From CAVTWD01 sp963738325 (lineage in GTDB: Bacteria; Actinomycetota; Acidimicrobiia; Acidimicrobiales; Ilumatobacteraceae), in assembly GCA_963738325.1 (NCBI GenBank), contig CAVTWD010000009.1, positions 372,001 through 436,000 of the forward strand: a DNA stretch of 64,000 bases, in the 5' to 3' direction. Position 1 is the stretch's first letter; the number at the start of each line of letters is the position of its first letter. The notes beneath the pieces were generated by a model, which was not told where the DNA came from, did not search any database, and saw only the letters and a program-made list of their open reading frames with translations. Positions 36,166-44,670 of this stretch are shown here, piece after piece. The position numbers and the translations under genes were made by a program.

Positions 36166-36533
36166 TCCCGCTCTACCCGCTGTTGTCCGTCCTCGCCGCC
36201 GCCGGTGTAGTGCTCGTCGAAGTCGTGTGGCTGCGGACCGGGCTGCTCCGCGACCGCTCCTATTGGGTGGCGATCCTGATCGTCTTCGTCTTCATGATCC
36301 CGATCGACGGCTGGATGACCAAGACGACCGATCCCATCGTGATCTACAGCCCCGACGTGCTGTCAGGGATCCGCTTTCCCTGGGACATCCCCCTCGAGGA
36401 GTTCGTCTATGCCTTCGCTCTCGTCACGATGACGATGTTGCTATGGGACCATGGCGGCCGGACGACGGAGGCCGAGCCGTGCACCGGGGGCCGGCACGAG
36501 ACGGCCGAACACCACGAGGCGGTTCGGCGGTGA
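36162..36533 (+). CDS. crtYd: Lycopene cyclase subunit CrtYd-like
   Basis: Encodes 123 residues. FMIPIDGWMTKTTDPIVIYS and FPWDIPLEEFVYAFALVTMT carry the second copy of the Pro-Leu-Glu-Glu cyclase motif. With CrtYc it closes the ionone ring(s) of lycopene. ATGA overlap with crtYc and GTGA overlap with crtZ make a coupled operon. The C-terminal 25 residues are hydrophilic. Confidence 0.9.
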   Translation: MIPLYPLLSVLAAAGVVLVEVVWLRTGLLRDRSYWVAILIVFVFMIPIDGWMTKTTDPIVIYSPDVLSGIRFPWDIPLEEFVYAFALVTMTMLLWDHGGRTTEAEPCTGGRHETAEHHEAVRR

Positions 36534-37030
36534 CGGCCTTCCTCGCCACCGCCGCGGCGGCGTTGGTCCTCCTGGAGGCCGTGAGCTACCTGATGCACCG
36601 GTTCGTGATGCACGGCCCAGGCTGGCGGATACACGCCGACCATCACACGTCGAAGGCGGCCGGCTTCCAGCGCAACGACCTGTACCCCGCGTCGTTCTCG
36701 CTCCTCGCCGTGGCTCTGTTCGCCATCGGCGTGTTGCTCCCCGGCAAGCCGCTGGTCATCGCCGCCGGTATCGGGATGACGTGCTACGGCCTCGCGTACC
36801 TCTACGTCCACGAGCTGTGCATCCATGAGCGGCTGCCCGGCCGTCGCCGTGCCGGCCGGTATGTCCAGTGGCTGCGGCGGATGCACCGTATCCACCACCT
36901 CTACGGCGGCGAGCCCTACGGGATGCTGTTGCCGGTCGTGCCGAGAGAGCTGCGCCGCCGAGCGGTGCACGACCACCGTGACCCGTTCGCGCGGGCGGCC
37001 AGCACCCGCGAGATCCGCAACCGGTTGTAG
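36530..37030 (+). CDS. crtZ: Beta-carotene hydroxylase
   Basis: Encodes 166 residues of the membrane fatty-acid-hydroxylase superfamily. The diiron His boxes are HRFVMH, HADHH, HELCIHE and HRIHH, in the CrtZ order. It adds hydroxyl groups to the ionone ring, giving zeaxanthin-type products that the glycosyltransferase could use. GTG start overlapping the crtYd stop. Its 3' end overlaps the convergent acyltransferase gene by 115 bases. Confidence 0.92.
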   Translation: MTAFLATAAAALVLLEAVSYLMHRFVMHGPGWRIHADHHTSKAAGFQRNDLYPASFSLLAVALFAIGVLLPGKPLVIAAGIGMTCYGLAYLYVHELCIHERLPGRRRAGRYVQWLRRMHRIHHLYGGEPYGMLLPVVPRELRRRAVHDHRDPFARAASTREIRNRL

Positions 37031-37458
37031 CGCTGCGACGCGATGCACGGGCCGTTCACGGCTACCGCGTAGAACGCCATCGCCGGCCAGAGCCACGGCG
37101 GGTTCCACATGGCGAAGAACGGGAGCGGCGCGACGGCGAGCCAGTGGCCGAGCTCGGCCCGGCGTGTCTCACGGCGATACTGGACGAGCTGGGCCGTGTC
37201 CCCCGAACGCAGGGCCCGCTTGTCGAAGCCTCCAGGGAACACGGCGCCCGCCTCGGGTAGCAGCTTCTTCCACTTCGGCACGGCCAACGTGCGCCGGTAC
37301 AGGCGCCCCGCGCCTTCGAAGGCTCGCTCCCGGAACAGCCAACGGTCGGCGTCGAGCCACTCGTCGGGCAGCCGGTGCACGGCGTAGCCGCTGGCGACCT
37401 GGACCGCGCACCAGGTGGCGGCATCGAGAGCGACGACGGCGGGCAGCGCGAGCGTCAT
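36916..37458 (-). CDS. Carotenoid glycoside acyltransferase (CrtO-like)
   Basis: Encodes 180 residues resembling glycosyl-4,4'-diaponeurosporenoate acyltransferase. Marks are GYAVHRLPDEWLDADRWLFR near the start, LAVPKWKKLLPEAGAVFPGG and CIASQRYNRLRISRVL. It would esterify the sugar of a carotenoid glycoside. The last 40 residues run into the convergent crtZ and may be an extension. ATGA overlap with the upstream glycosyltransferase supports a two-step glycosyl-ester pathway. Confidence 0.8.
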   Translation of the reverse strand: MTLALPAVVALDAATWCAVQVASGYAVHRLPDEWLDADRWLFRERAFEGAGRLYRRTLAVPKWKKLLPEAGAVFPGGFDKRALRSGDTAQLVQYRRETRRAELGHWLAVAPLPFFAMWNPPWLWPAMAFYAVAVNGPCIASQRYNRLRISRVLAARANGSRWSCTARRRSSLGTTGNSIP

Positions 37459-38564
37459 GACGGTCGGCCGATGGCGACGCGCCGGCCCCGCCACCTGACC
37501 GCCCCGAGCACGTGCACCTGCACGGCGGACCAGGCGAACAGCAGCACGAAGATGGCAGCGACCAGCGGATACAGCAACACTGGCCAGGCGCCGAAGCGGC
37601 CCAGGCGGCGGCTCATCCAGGCGACTTGGCCTGCGAGGGCGGCGTACACCACCATGGCGGCGACGGTGCTCGTGCCGGCGAACCACGCCATGAGGACGGG
37701 CGAAGCCAGCAGCGCCGCCACCCAGGCCGCCGTCAGCCCGGCCGCGTAGGGCGGTGCGGCGGCCGCCCCCACGGCGAGGTTCTTCGCCCAGCCCTCGAGG
37801 AGAGGGCGGACGCCCCGCGGATACATGCGGAACGCGACGGTGTCGCGTCCCGCTCTGATGGTCACGGGAAACCGCCCGGCCCGGAAGCGCTGCGCCAGCG
37901 CGGCATCCTCGGCCACCTCTCCGCGCACCTGGGCGTGGCCGCCCACAGCCAAGTACTCCTCGTGGTCGCACACCAAACAGGGACCGAAGGCGACCGTCGG
38001 CGCCACCGGGCGCGGGGTGAACACGCCGGTGCCGGCCATGGCCACGATGTTCGGCACCATCGAGAGTGCTTCGACCGGGCGCCCCACCACGTGGTACGGC
38101 TGGACCGAGAGCAGGCCGCCGGTGCGGTCGTGGGTGATGGCGAGGCGGGCCAGGGCGTCGGGAGCCAGCCGCACATCGGCGTCGAGGAACACCAGGCGAC
38201 GTACGGTCGTCGCCTGGCTGCCCTTCCAGCACGCCCACGGCTTGCCGGCCCAGCCCGACGGCGGACCGCCAGACGGGACAACGGTGGCGCCCCCCGCCTC
38301 GGCCACCTCAGCGGTGGCGTCATCCGAGCGGTCGTCGACGACGATGATGCCCGCCGGCCGATACCTCTGGGCGGCCAGGTCCCCGAGGAGCAGCGGCAGC
38401 GTTTGGGCCTCGTTCCGGGCGGGGATCACGACCGCGAGGGGCGTGTTGGCGGACGGCCCCGATCCTTCGGGCGGCAGCGCATCGAGGCCAGGGAGGCGCC
38501 ACAAGAGCCACCAGCCCGAGAGCCAGCCGACTACCACGATGGCGAGAACGATCCATCCGGACAT
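37455..38564 (-). CDS. Carotenoid-type family 2 glycosyltransferase
   Basis: Encodes 369 residues from ATG at 38564 (another ATG is nine bases upstream). An N-terminal membrane anchor is followed by the GT-A fold: AVVIPARNEAQTLP, VVDDRSDDAT, FLDADVRLAP with the metal-binding Asp-x-Asp, and then C-terminal membrane helices. This layout matches CrtQ-like carotenoid glycosyltransferases. It starts 13 bases from the dyad shared with the divergent regulator gene. Confidence 0.85.
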   Translation of the reverse strand: MSGWIVLAIVVVGWLSGWWLLWRLPGLDALPPEGSGPSANTPLAVVIPARNEAQTLPLLLGDLAAQRYRPAGIIVVDDRSDDATAEVAEAGGATVVPSGGPPSGWAGKPWACWKGSQATTVRRLVFLDADVRLAPDALARLAITHDRTGGLLSVQPYHVVGRPVEALSMVPNIVAMAGTGVFTPRPVAPTVAFGPCLVCDHEEYLAVGGHAQVRGEVAEDAALAQRFRAGRFPVTIRAGRDTVAFRMYPRGVRPLLEGWAKNLAVGAAAAPPYAAGLTAAWVAALLASPVLMAWFAGTSTVAAMVVYAALAGQVAWMSRRLGRFGAWPVLLYPLVAAIFVLLFAWSAVQVHVLGAVRWRGRRVAIGRPS

Positions 38565-38576
38565 CGTGCACATGAT

Positions 38577-38588
38577 ATTAGTGCTAAT
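38577..38588. promoter_or_regulatory. Carotenoid operator between glycosyltransferase and regulator
   Basis: ATTAGTGCTAAT is a dyad of ATTAG/CTAAT arms around TG, 26 bases before the regulator start and 13 before the glycosyltransferase start. Its 10-base core recurs inverted at the crtE promoter. One bound dimer could block both divergent genes, giving autoregulation. Confidence 0.7.
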
Positions 38589-38613
38589 CACGTCTCCCCG
38601 AACCCCTGACACG

Positions 38614-39555
38614 ATGAACTTGGGCGAAGCCGCCGAACGCCTCGGCGTGCACTACATGACCGCGTATCGCTACGTCCGTCTCGGCCAGCTCCCGTCGCGC
38701 CAGCGCAACGGCCGATGGGTGATCAAGCGCGTTGACGTCGACGCGTTGCGCCGTGACCTGTCGTCACGCAACCGGCCCACGGGTGGTGCCGGTCGCCGGC
38801 GCCCGTCAGTGCTGCGTGAGCGCTTGGCGCGCTGCCTACTGCGCGGCGACGAGTCAGGGGCGTGGGTGGTGGTGGAGCGGGCTTTGAGCACGGGCTACAC
38901 GCCGTCGGAGTTGTACCTCCAGCTGCTCGGGCCCACCCTGCGCGATGTCGGCGACAAGTGGGAAGACGGCGATGTGAGCGTGGGCGAGGAGCACCGGGCG
39001 TCGGCGGTGGCGGGCCGCCTCGTGGGCCGCCTCGGTCCCCGGTTCGTCCGGCGGGGGCGCAAGCACGGCACGGTGGTGCTGGGCGCCGCGCCCGGTGACC
39101 CGCACGCCATCCCGGTCGCGATGCTGGCCGACATCGTGCGGGCGCACGGCTACCGGGTGGTGGACCTCGGCGGCAACGTACCGGTGCCATCGTTCGTCGA
39201 GGCGGCGAGGGGGGCCGAGGGGGTCGTGGCGGTGGGCGTGAGCGTGAGCGACGGTCGATGCCTTCCCGCGGCCGGCGAGGTGGTGGCGGAAGTACAGCGG
39301 CGACTGGGTGTGCCGGTGCTGATCGGTGGGCCGGCGACAGACGAGCAGGTGGCGGCGGAGTTGGGCGCGGACGGGTTCGCGCCCGACGGCGAGACCGCAG
39401 CGGCCCTCCTCGACTCGCTGCGCCAGCGCCCGCCCGCGGCCCCGTCGGCGCCAACCCGCGGTGTGAGCCGTTCACGCCACGCGGCCGGGCGGGGAGCGCC
39501 TAACGCCCCAGACGCCGGCCGCCGGAAATACCAGCGCAGGTGTCAGCCCGAATAG
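38614..39555 (+). CDS. B12-binding light-responsive regulator (CarH/LitR type)
   Basis: Encodes 313 residues. Residues 4-50 are a MerR/excisionase-like helix-turn-helix (LGEAAERLGVHYMTAYRYVR). Residues 65-145 are the helical cap, with Trp116 and Glu126-His127 in the exact W-x9-E-H spacing of adenosyl-B12 photoreceptors. Residues 152-290 are a B12-binding Rossmann domain with the lower-ligand motif Asp162-Pro-His164. CarH/LitR repressors release carotenoid promoters when light breaks the Co-C bond. The last 45 residues are a basic tail of doubtful value. Confidence 0.92.
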   Translation: MNLGEAAERLGVHYMTAYRYVRLGQLPSRQRNGRWVIKRVDVDALRRDLSSRNRPTGGAGRRRPSVLRERLARCLLRGDESGAWVVVERALSTGYTPSELYLQLLGPTLRDVGDKWEDGDVSVGEEHRASAVAGRLVGRLGPRFVRRGRKHGTVVLGAAPGDPHAIPVAMLADIVRAHGYRVVDLGGNVPVPSFVEAARGAEGVVAVGVSVSDGRCLPAAGEVVAEVQRRLGVPVLIGGPATDEQVAAELGADGFAPDGETAAALLDSLRQRPPAAPSAPTRGVSRSRHAAGRGAPNAPDAGRRKYQRRCQPE

Positions 39556-39770
39556 CGGGCAACGTAGTCGCCGTTGCGGTCGAAGCGCTCGGCCTGGCGC
39601 CACGGGTTCATCACCCGGTTGGAACGCGGGTTGTTTCCTGTCCCCGCCAGCCACTGCCAGTTGCCCGAGTTGTTGGCGATGTCGCCGTCGACCAGCCAGT
39701 CGAGGAAGTACTGCGCACCCAACCGCCAGTCCACGCCCAGCGATCGGTACAACACGCGCTGTGGCCGGCC
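39543..39770 (-). pseudogene. DNA photolyase C-terminal stump
   Basis: The last roughly 75 codons of a cryptochrome/photolyase remain: LDWLVDGDIANNSGNWQWLA, then NPRSNRVMNPWRQAERFD and GDYVARYSG. These are the FAD- and DNA-contacting C-terminal helices. Upstream codons in this frame are unrelated. Photolyases often belong to LitR regulons, so its position next to the B12 regulator is meaningful even though it is truncated. Confidence 0.7.
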
Positions 39771-39874
39771 TCGTTCGGACTCGGCACGACGTGGCCGGTG
39801 AGTGCCGTGGTCTTGACGGACGCCTGTTCGCGCTCGGTAGCCGTGGACCGGTGCCGCTTGTTCGGGTCTTGAGG

Positions 39875-41000
39875 TCAGGGCAGGGCGGCGACGATGGCGA
39901 GGAGCTCGTCGCCGTAGCGGTCGAGCTTCGTCGGGCCGAGTCCTTTGACCCGGGTGAGGTCGGCCAGCGTCTTGGGGCGGCGCAGGGCGATCTCGTGCAG
40001 GGTGGTGTCGTGGAAGACGACGAAGGCCGGCACACCGTCGGCTTTGGCCCTGCCCCAGCGCCACGCTTTGAGGGCTTGCAGCGCTGGATCATCCGGTCCC
40101 ACCGAGGCAGGTGATGACGTCTGCGCCGGTTGTGCGTCCGTCCGACGCCGAGACGGCCGTATTTGGGGCGTCTCGCCTCGCAGCTCGGCGAGGAACAGCG
40201 ACGGAGATCGGGCAGGTGCCACGATGGTGCACGTCGTCGAGCCGGGTGATGGCGACGTGGAACACGCGCCGTTCCTCTTCGATGTCGCTGGCCAGGCGGT
40301 GTGGGAACTGGTCGGCGGTGGCGTCGTGGACGACGACGTGAGGCCATTCCCGGCCCTTGACCCGGTGGACGGTGGCGAGGCGTACCCCGTCGGCGTTGCC
40401 GGCGTGGCGTAGCTCTGCTCGGAGCCAGCTGGGGAACTCGCGGGCTGCGGAGCACAGGGTCGCCAGCTCGATGAGCGCGTCGAGGTCGTCGAGGTGGCCG
40501 GAGTGCTTGGGTGTGCGCTGGTAGCCGTCCAGCGCGCCCATCGACTCGTCGAGGCCGAGGCCGCGCACGGCAATGAGTACCGCCGCGCTGACGCCCCGCT
40601 TGGCGACACGGCCTAGGCGCGAGATGTCCTCGACCAGTTGCGCCATCTTGGCGGCGTCGCGCCCGTTCAGTCTGGCAGCCAGGCGGCCGAGCGCGGTAAG
40701 CGACGGCTGCTCGCAGATCCAGTCGACGAGCTTGGCCGATCGGCCCCGAGCTGGGCGTCGGGCGGCGTCGCGCAGGTCGGCGGCAGCCAGGTGCGCCGGT
40801 TCGACGGCGAGACGGACCCAGGCTAGGGCCGAGCGGACCCCGGTGCGTTCGAGCCACCGCTCGTCGATCGCCCGTTGGACCGCGATGCCACGGTGGCGCA
40901 GCACCACCTGGGGGGCGGCGAGGATTGAGTTGACCAGGGTGAGCACGGCGATGTCGATGGGCGCCGCCCCTGATGCCGGGGTGGGTGCCGCCGCAATGCC
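39875..41000 (-). pseudogene. UvrD2-type helicase C-terminal part, frameshifted
   Basis: From about 41000 the frame reads DIAVLTLVNSILAAPQVVL and continues through the UvrD2 middle (VDWICEQPSLTALGRLAARL) to VRLATVHRVKGREWPHVVVH and EERRVFHVAITR, helicase motifs V and VI. The frame shifts near 40225 and ends in an HRDC domain (LTRVKGLGPTKLDRYGDELL). Walker A and motifs I-III are absent, so only the C-terminal half of this mycobacterial-type UvrD-HRDC helicase survives. Confidence 0.65.
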
Positions 41001-41259
41001 CGCACTGGATCGAGGCCATCGGCCCATTGTGACGGGCCGGTGCGACGCGTCGACGCCAGCTTCCCGACCATGATCGAGCCGAGGTCCGCTCCCCTGCCCG
41101 AGTGCCGAAACACACATCGGGATCGTCATCACCATCCGGAGCCCCCATCGGCCGCACCGAACCAACACCGGCGAAGCCGGCGAGCTCGCACCGATCGGCA
41201 CCTCGCGGGCGGCAAGCGCGGCGCCCCTGTCGTGAGGTTCGGGCACGCGCTCTAGCCAC

Positions 41260-41930
41260 CGGAGAGGTGAGCGCTAGCGGCAGTTCTGTGCGAGCCGACC
41301 TGGGTGGCCTGGGCGCGCAGGGCGGCGAGCTTCCGGTCTCACCAGCCGTCGTCCAGCTCCACCGTCAGCGCCAGGTCGGCGTGCCGCGTCCGGAGCGGGA
41401 GGCCGGGCCCGAAGACGGGGACGGCGCGCTCGATGTCGGCAAACGCGTCGGCGGACTCGGCAGTGGTTGTGGTGGCGTAGAGCAGCCGCGCGTCGGTACC
41501 CGCTGCGTGCCAGGCGTCGGTGACTTACCGCGACACGGCGCGGTGGTCGGGGTGGCCGGTCATGCCGTCGGGGCCGAAGGTGACGATGGTGTCGGGCCGC
41601 AGCTTGTGCAGCACGGGCGCCGGCGCCCACCATGGCAGTTCCCGTGCAGGGGTCGAGCGCGACGAGCATGCCGTCCTCCCACCCGAAGCACCGTGGCAGT
41701 CCCACCGAGCATTGCCACCGTGGGCGACCTCCAGGTGCCGCGTGCCGGCCACGGGCCCGGGCGGCCAGAGCGTCGGGGCGACCGATGCCGTGCTCGCCGC
41801 GGGTCGAGGTGACGTACACGACGCGACCGACGGCGGCGCGGGTGAGCGGTCATCAGGCCAGCCGACAGGTAGGTCTCGTCGTCGGGATGGGCCGGCCCAG
41901 ACGCCGACGACGGTGCCGAGCGGGCGAGCG
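41260..41930 (-). pseudogene. PIG-L family deacetylase, frameshifted
   Basis: The zinc motif AHPDDETYLSAGLM opens the region in one frame, LRPDTIVTFGPDGMTGHPDH follows in another, and the end TVELDDGW meets a TGA at 41339, after which DRKLAALRAQATQVGSH continues in the same frame. All parts of an N-acetyl-sugar or mycothiol-pathway-like deacetylase are present but split by frame changes and one stop. Confidence 0.6.
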
Positions 41931-41976
41931 TCTGCCGGCGTCGAGGCGCGGCGGGACGTGAGCGTCGGGTACCCGG

Positions 41977-42290
41977 CTATGCGGACAGCGGGGCAGAGAG
42001 GAGCCAGAGGGTCGGCATCCCCGCGAGCAGCGCGGCGTGCGAAGAGCCGGTGTGCCGGACGGCGGCGAAGGCGACGAGCACGCTCGCCGTGGGCACCAGC
42101 GCGGCTCGGTCGACGGTGAGGTGGGCGCGAACGCTGTCGCAGCGAGTGCGGCGAAGGAGACGGGCACGGCGTGGTGGGCCGCGCGCTCTATCACCGCCGG
42201 CAGACCGATGCGTGCGGCGAGCACGAGCATGCTGACTCGGAACAGGTAGGTTCCGGCGCCGACGGCGGCGACGACGAGGAACGGCATCAT
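41977..42290 (-). pseudogene. AzlD-like branched-chain amino acid transport subunit, frameshifted
   Basis: MMPFLVVAAVGAGTYLFRVS through HHAVPVSFAALAATAF matches AzlD; the frame then shifts near 42130 and continues VPTASVLVAFAAVRHTGSS and LLAGMPTLWLLSAPL. A roughly 105-residue membrane protein with four helices results. It adjoins the AzlC-like gene, as in known azlCD pairs. Confidence 0.6.
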
Positions 42291-42960
42291 CGGGCTGGCT
42301 CCATGGTGACGAGCGCGACGGCGGTGCCGCCCGCGATGGCGACGAGCACGCCGAGATGGAGTGGTACGGCGGTGCGGGCGACGGCGGTGACGACACTGCG
42401 GTTGGCCACCCGGGTGGTGAGCCGGCGGGCGGCCTCGCCCAGCAGGGACAGCGGGACCACGAACTCGAGGTGGAGGCCTCGGGACGGCGGCCACGGCGGT
42501 GGCGCCCACGGTCATGGCCGCGATCCACACGACCCAGAGCAGGGCGGCGCCGCCGAGGTAGTGGAGGTGGCCGTGGGCGCGATCGGTCGAGGCTCGTAGC
42601 CGTCGACGCCGACAGCGAGCGTCGGGTCGACGATGGCGTACGCGGCAACGGCCTGCCACCACCGGGACGTGCCCGTCCAGTGGCGCGCCATCGTGGCCGA
42701 GTAGAGGACCAGGCGGAGGTTGATGGCGAGGGCGGCGGCGATGACGACCGCGGGGGGCGTGGAGCAGCTCGTCGTCGCCACCTGGGCGCTCCCGGAGAGC
42801 ACCAGCGGTCCGGTCAACCAGCCGGCGAGCGTCGGATCCCGGCGTGGGCTGCGCCCGATGCCGATGACCAGGCCGTACGGCGCGATGCCGAACAGCCACG
42901 GCCACCATCGGCCGGGCCCCGGCGAGCAGGTGCGGGCGGCGTGAGTCGGGCCGTGTCGGT
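42287..42960 (-). pseudogene. AzlC-like permease, frameshifted
   Basis: LTGPLVLSGSAQVATTS, then VIAAALAINLRLVLYSATMA and WWQAVAAYAIVDPTLAVGVD are AzlC motifs. Later segments HYLGGAALLWVVWIAAMTVG and the final helices lie in other frames. At least three indels break the gene. With AzlD it would export branched-chain amino acids. Confidence 0.6.
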
Positions 42961-43045
42961 TCGTCGATTCCGGTGGCGAGCACGGCGGCTCCTTGGAAGC
43001 GGTGGCTCCGGTGGCCGGCCTGGCGCCCGCAACCGAGAGTCCGCC

Positions 43046-43215
43046 TCAGCCGGCGTCGATCTCGATGGCGAGGGGCACCGCGTTGCGTTGGTGATGATGT
43101 CGAAGGCGGCCGAGCGGGCCTTCGACTGCTCCACGACCTCGCGGAGCTTGTTGGCGGGCGCGTTGCCCTTGACCTGGAAGCGAACATGGATCTGCTCGAA
43201 GCAGTTGCGCACTTC
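43046..43215 (-). pseudogene. OsmC/Ohr-like C-terminal fragment
   Basis: CFEQIHVRFQVKGNAPANKL, then VVEQSKARSAAFDIITNA and, one frame over, AVPLAIEIDAG form the end of an OsmC-family peroxide-detoxification protein. The N-terminal half with the first Cys is missing. Confidence 0.5.
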
Positions 43216-43376
43216 GAGTCGAGCCCGAGGATGCCCTGCTGGCGATCGACCCGGCGGCAGCCTCCAAGGAATCCCCACCTCTTCTCGGCCCCCGGTCCAA
43301 GTTCTCGTCGCCGAGGTCCGTCATCGTCGACGCCGAGCGGCGCGAGGTGCGCCGCACCGTCAGACGAGAGGACGAC

Positions 43377-44589
43377 ATGGACCACAAGCAGCGCTCGCAG
43401 CCCCACGGTGACTACGACGTGGTCGTCGTTGGCGCCCGCGTCGGTGGCGGATCGACCGCGATGCTCCTGGCCCGAGCCGGCTACCGCGTCGCGGTGCTCG
43501 ACCGCGTCCGGTTCCCGGCGGACACGTTGTCGACGCATCTCGTCTGGCCCGCAGGCGTGATCCAGCTCAAGCGTTGGGGGCTCCTCGACGAGGTGTTGCG
43601 CGCTGGCACGCCGAGCCTGGCGATCATCCGGAACGACATCGACGGCTTCGCCGCCGACATCCCGATCTGGCCGGAGAGCGGCGTGCGTGCGGTGTATGCG
43701 CCCCGCCGGACGCTCCTCGACCCGATCATCCTCGGCGCCGCGGCCCGGGCCGGAGCCGAGATCTTCGAGGGGGTCACCGTGGACGGACTCGGCCGCGGTC
43801 GCGGCGGACGGGTCAATGGCGTCGTCGCGCACGACCAGCATGGCCACCCGATCCACGTCGCTGCCCGGTTCGTGGTCGGGGCGGACGGCTGGCGCTCGCG
43901 ACGTCGCCCGCGAAGCCGCCGCCACCGTCGAGGACGAGCGGCCCCCGACCAACGCGGTGCACTACGCCTACTGGTCGGGCCTGGCGGACCGCGGAGTCGA
44001 GCTGTGGTACCACACGTCCGGCCTCATGGCGGGCGTCTTCCCGACAAACGACGGCGCCTGCGTCTTCGTGAACTGCCACACTGACCTCGTTCGCGACCTG
44101 CGCAGTGATCTCACCGGGAGCTACGACCGCTTCCTCGCGGCCGCCGCTCCGGACCTCGGGGACCGGCTCGCCAGCGCGCAGCGGACATCACCCGTCCGGG
44201 GCACGCCGGGCCTGCCCGGCGTCGTGCGGGCGCCAGCGGGCCCTGGCTGGGTGCTGGTCGGCGACGCCGGGTGCACGAAGGACCCGGCCAGCGCCCATGG
44301 CATCACCGCCGCCCTCCGCGACGCGGAGCTCGCGGCGATGGCGATCGACCGCGCGCTGCGCGACTCGGCCGGCACCGTGGACGCCATGCGCGAGTTCGTC
44401 GCCGCCCGGAACCGCTCGCGGCGGCTGTACGAGCTGAGCTGGGCCATGGCGTCCTACAACTGGGACGCCGCCGACCTGCTCGACCTCGAGGTCCGGTTCG
44501 CCCGGGAGCTCATCCGCGAAGCGCGGGAGATGGCGGCGACGCCACCCTGGTCCGGCGTTCCCGCACCGTCCCGCTCCGATGTCGCGTAG
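43377..44589 (+). pseudogene. FAD-dependent oxidoreductase (geranylgeranyl-reductase-like), one frameshift
   Basis: Starts MDHKQRSQPHG; the FAD-binding YDVVVVGARVGGGSTAMLLA and RFPADTLSTHLVWP identify the family of flavin monooxygenase/geranylgeranyl-reductase-like proteins. After FVVGADGWRS the frame shifts near 43893 and resumes RDVAREAAATVEDE. The second FAD motif WVLVGDAGCTKDPASAHGIT is intact. The complete protein would be about 403 residues, probably functional but for one base. Confidence 0.75.
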
Positions 44590-44670
44590 CTGCCCACCTA
44601 CGTGACTTGTTGGCCGGTACAGCTCGCAAGGTGCGCGGGAGCGCGCGATCATCCGGCGGGTGAGCCGCCG

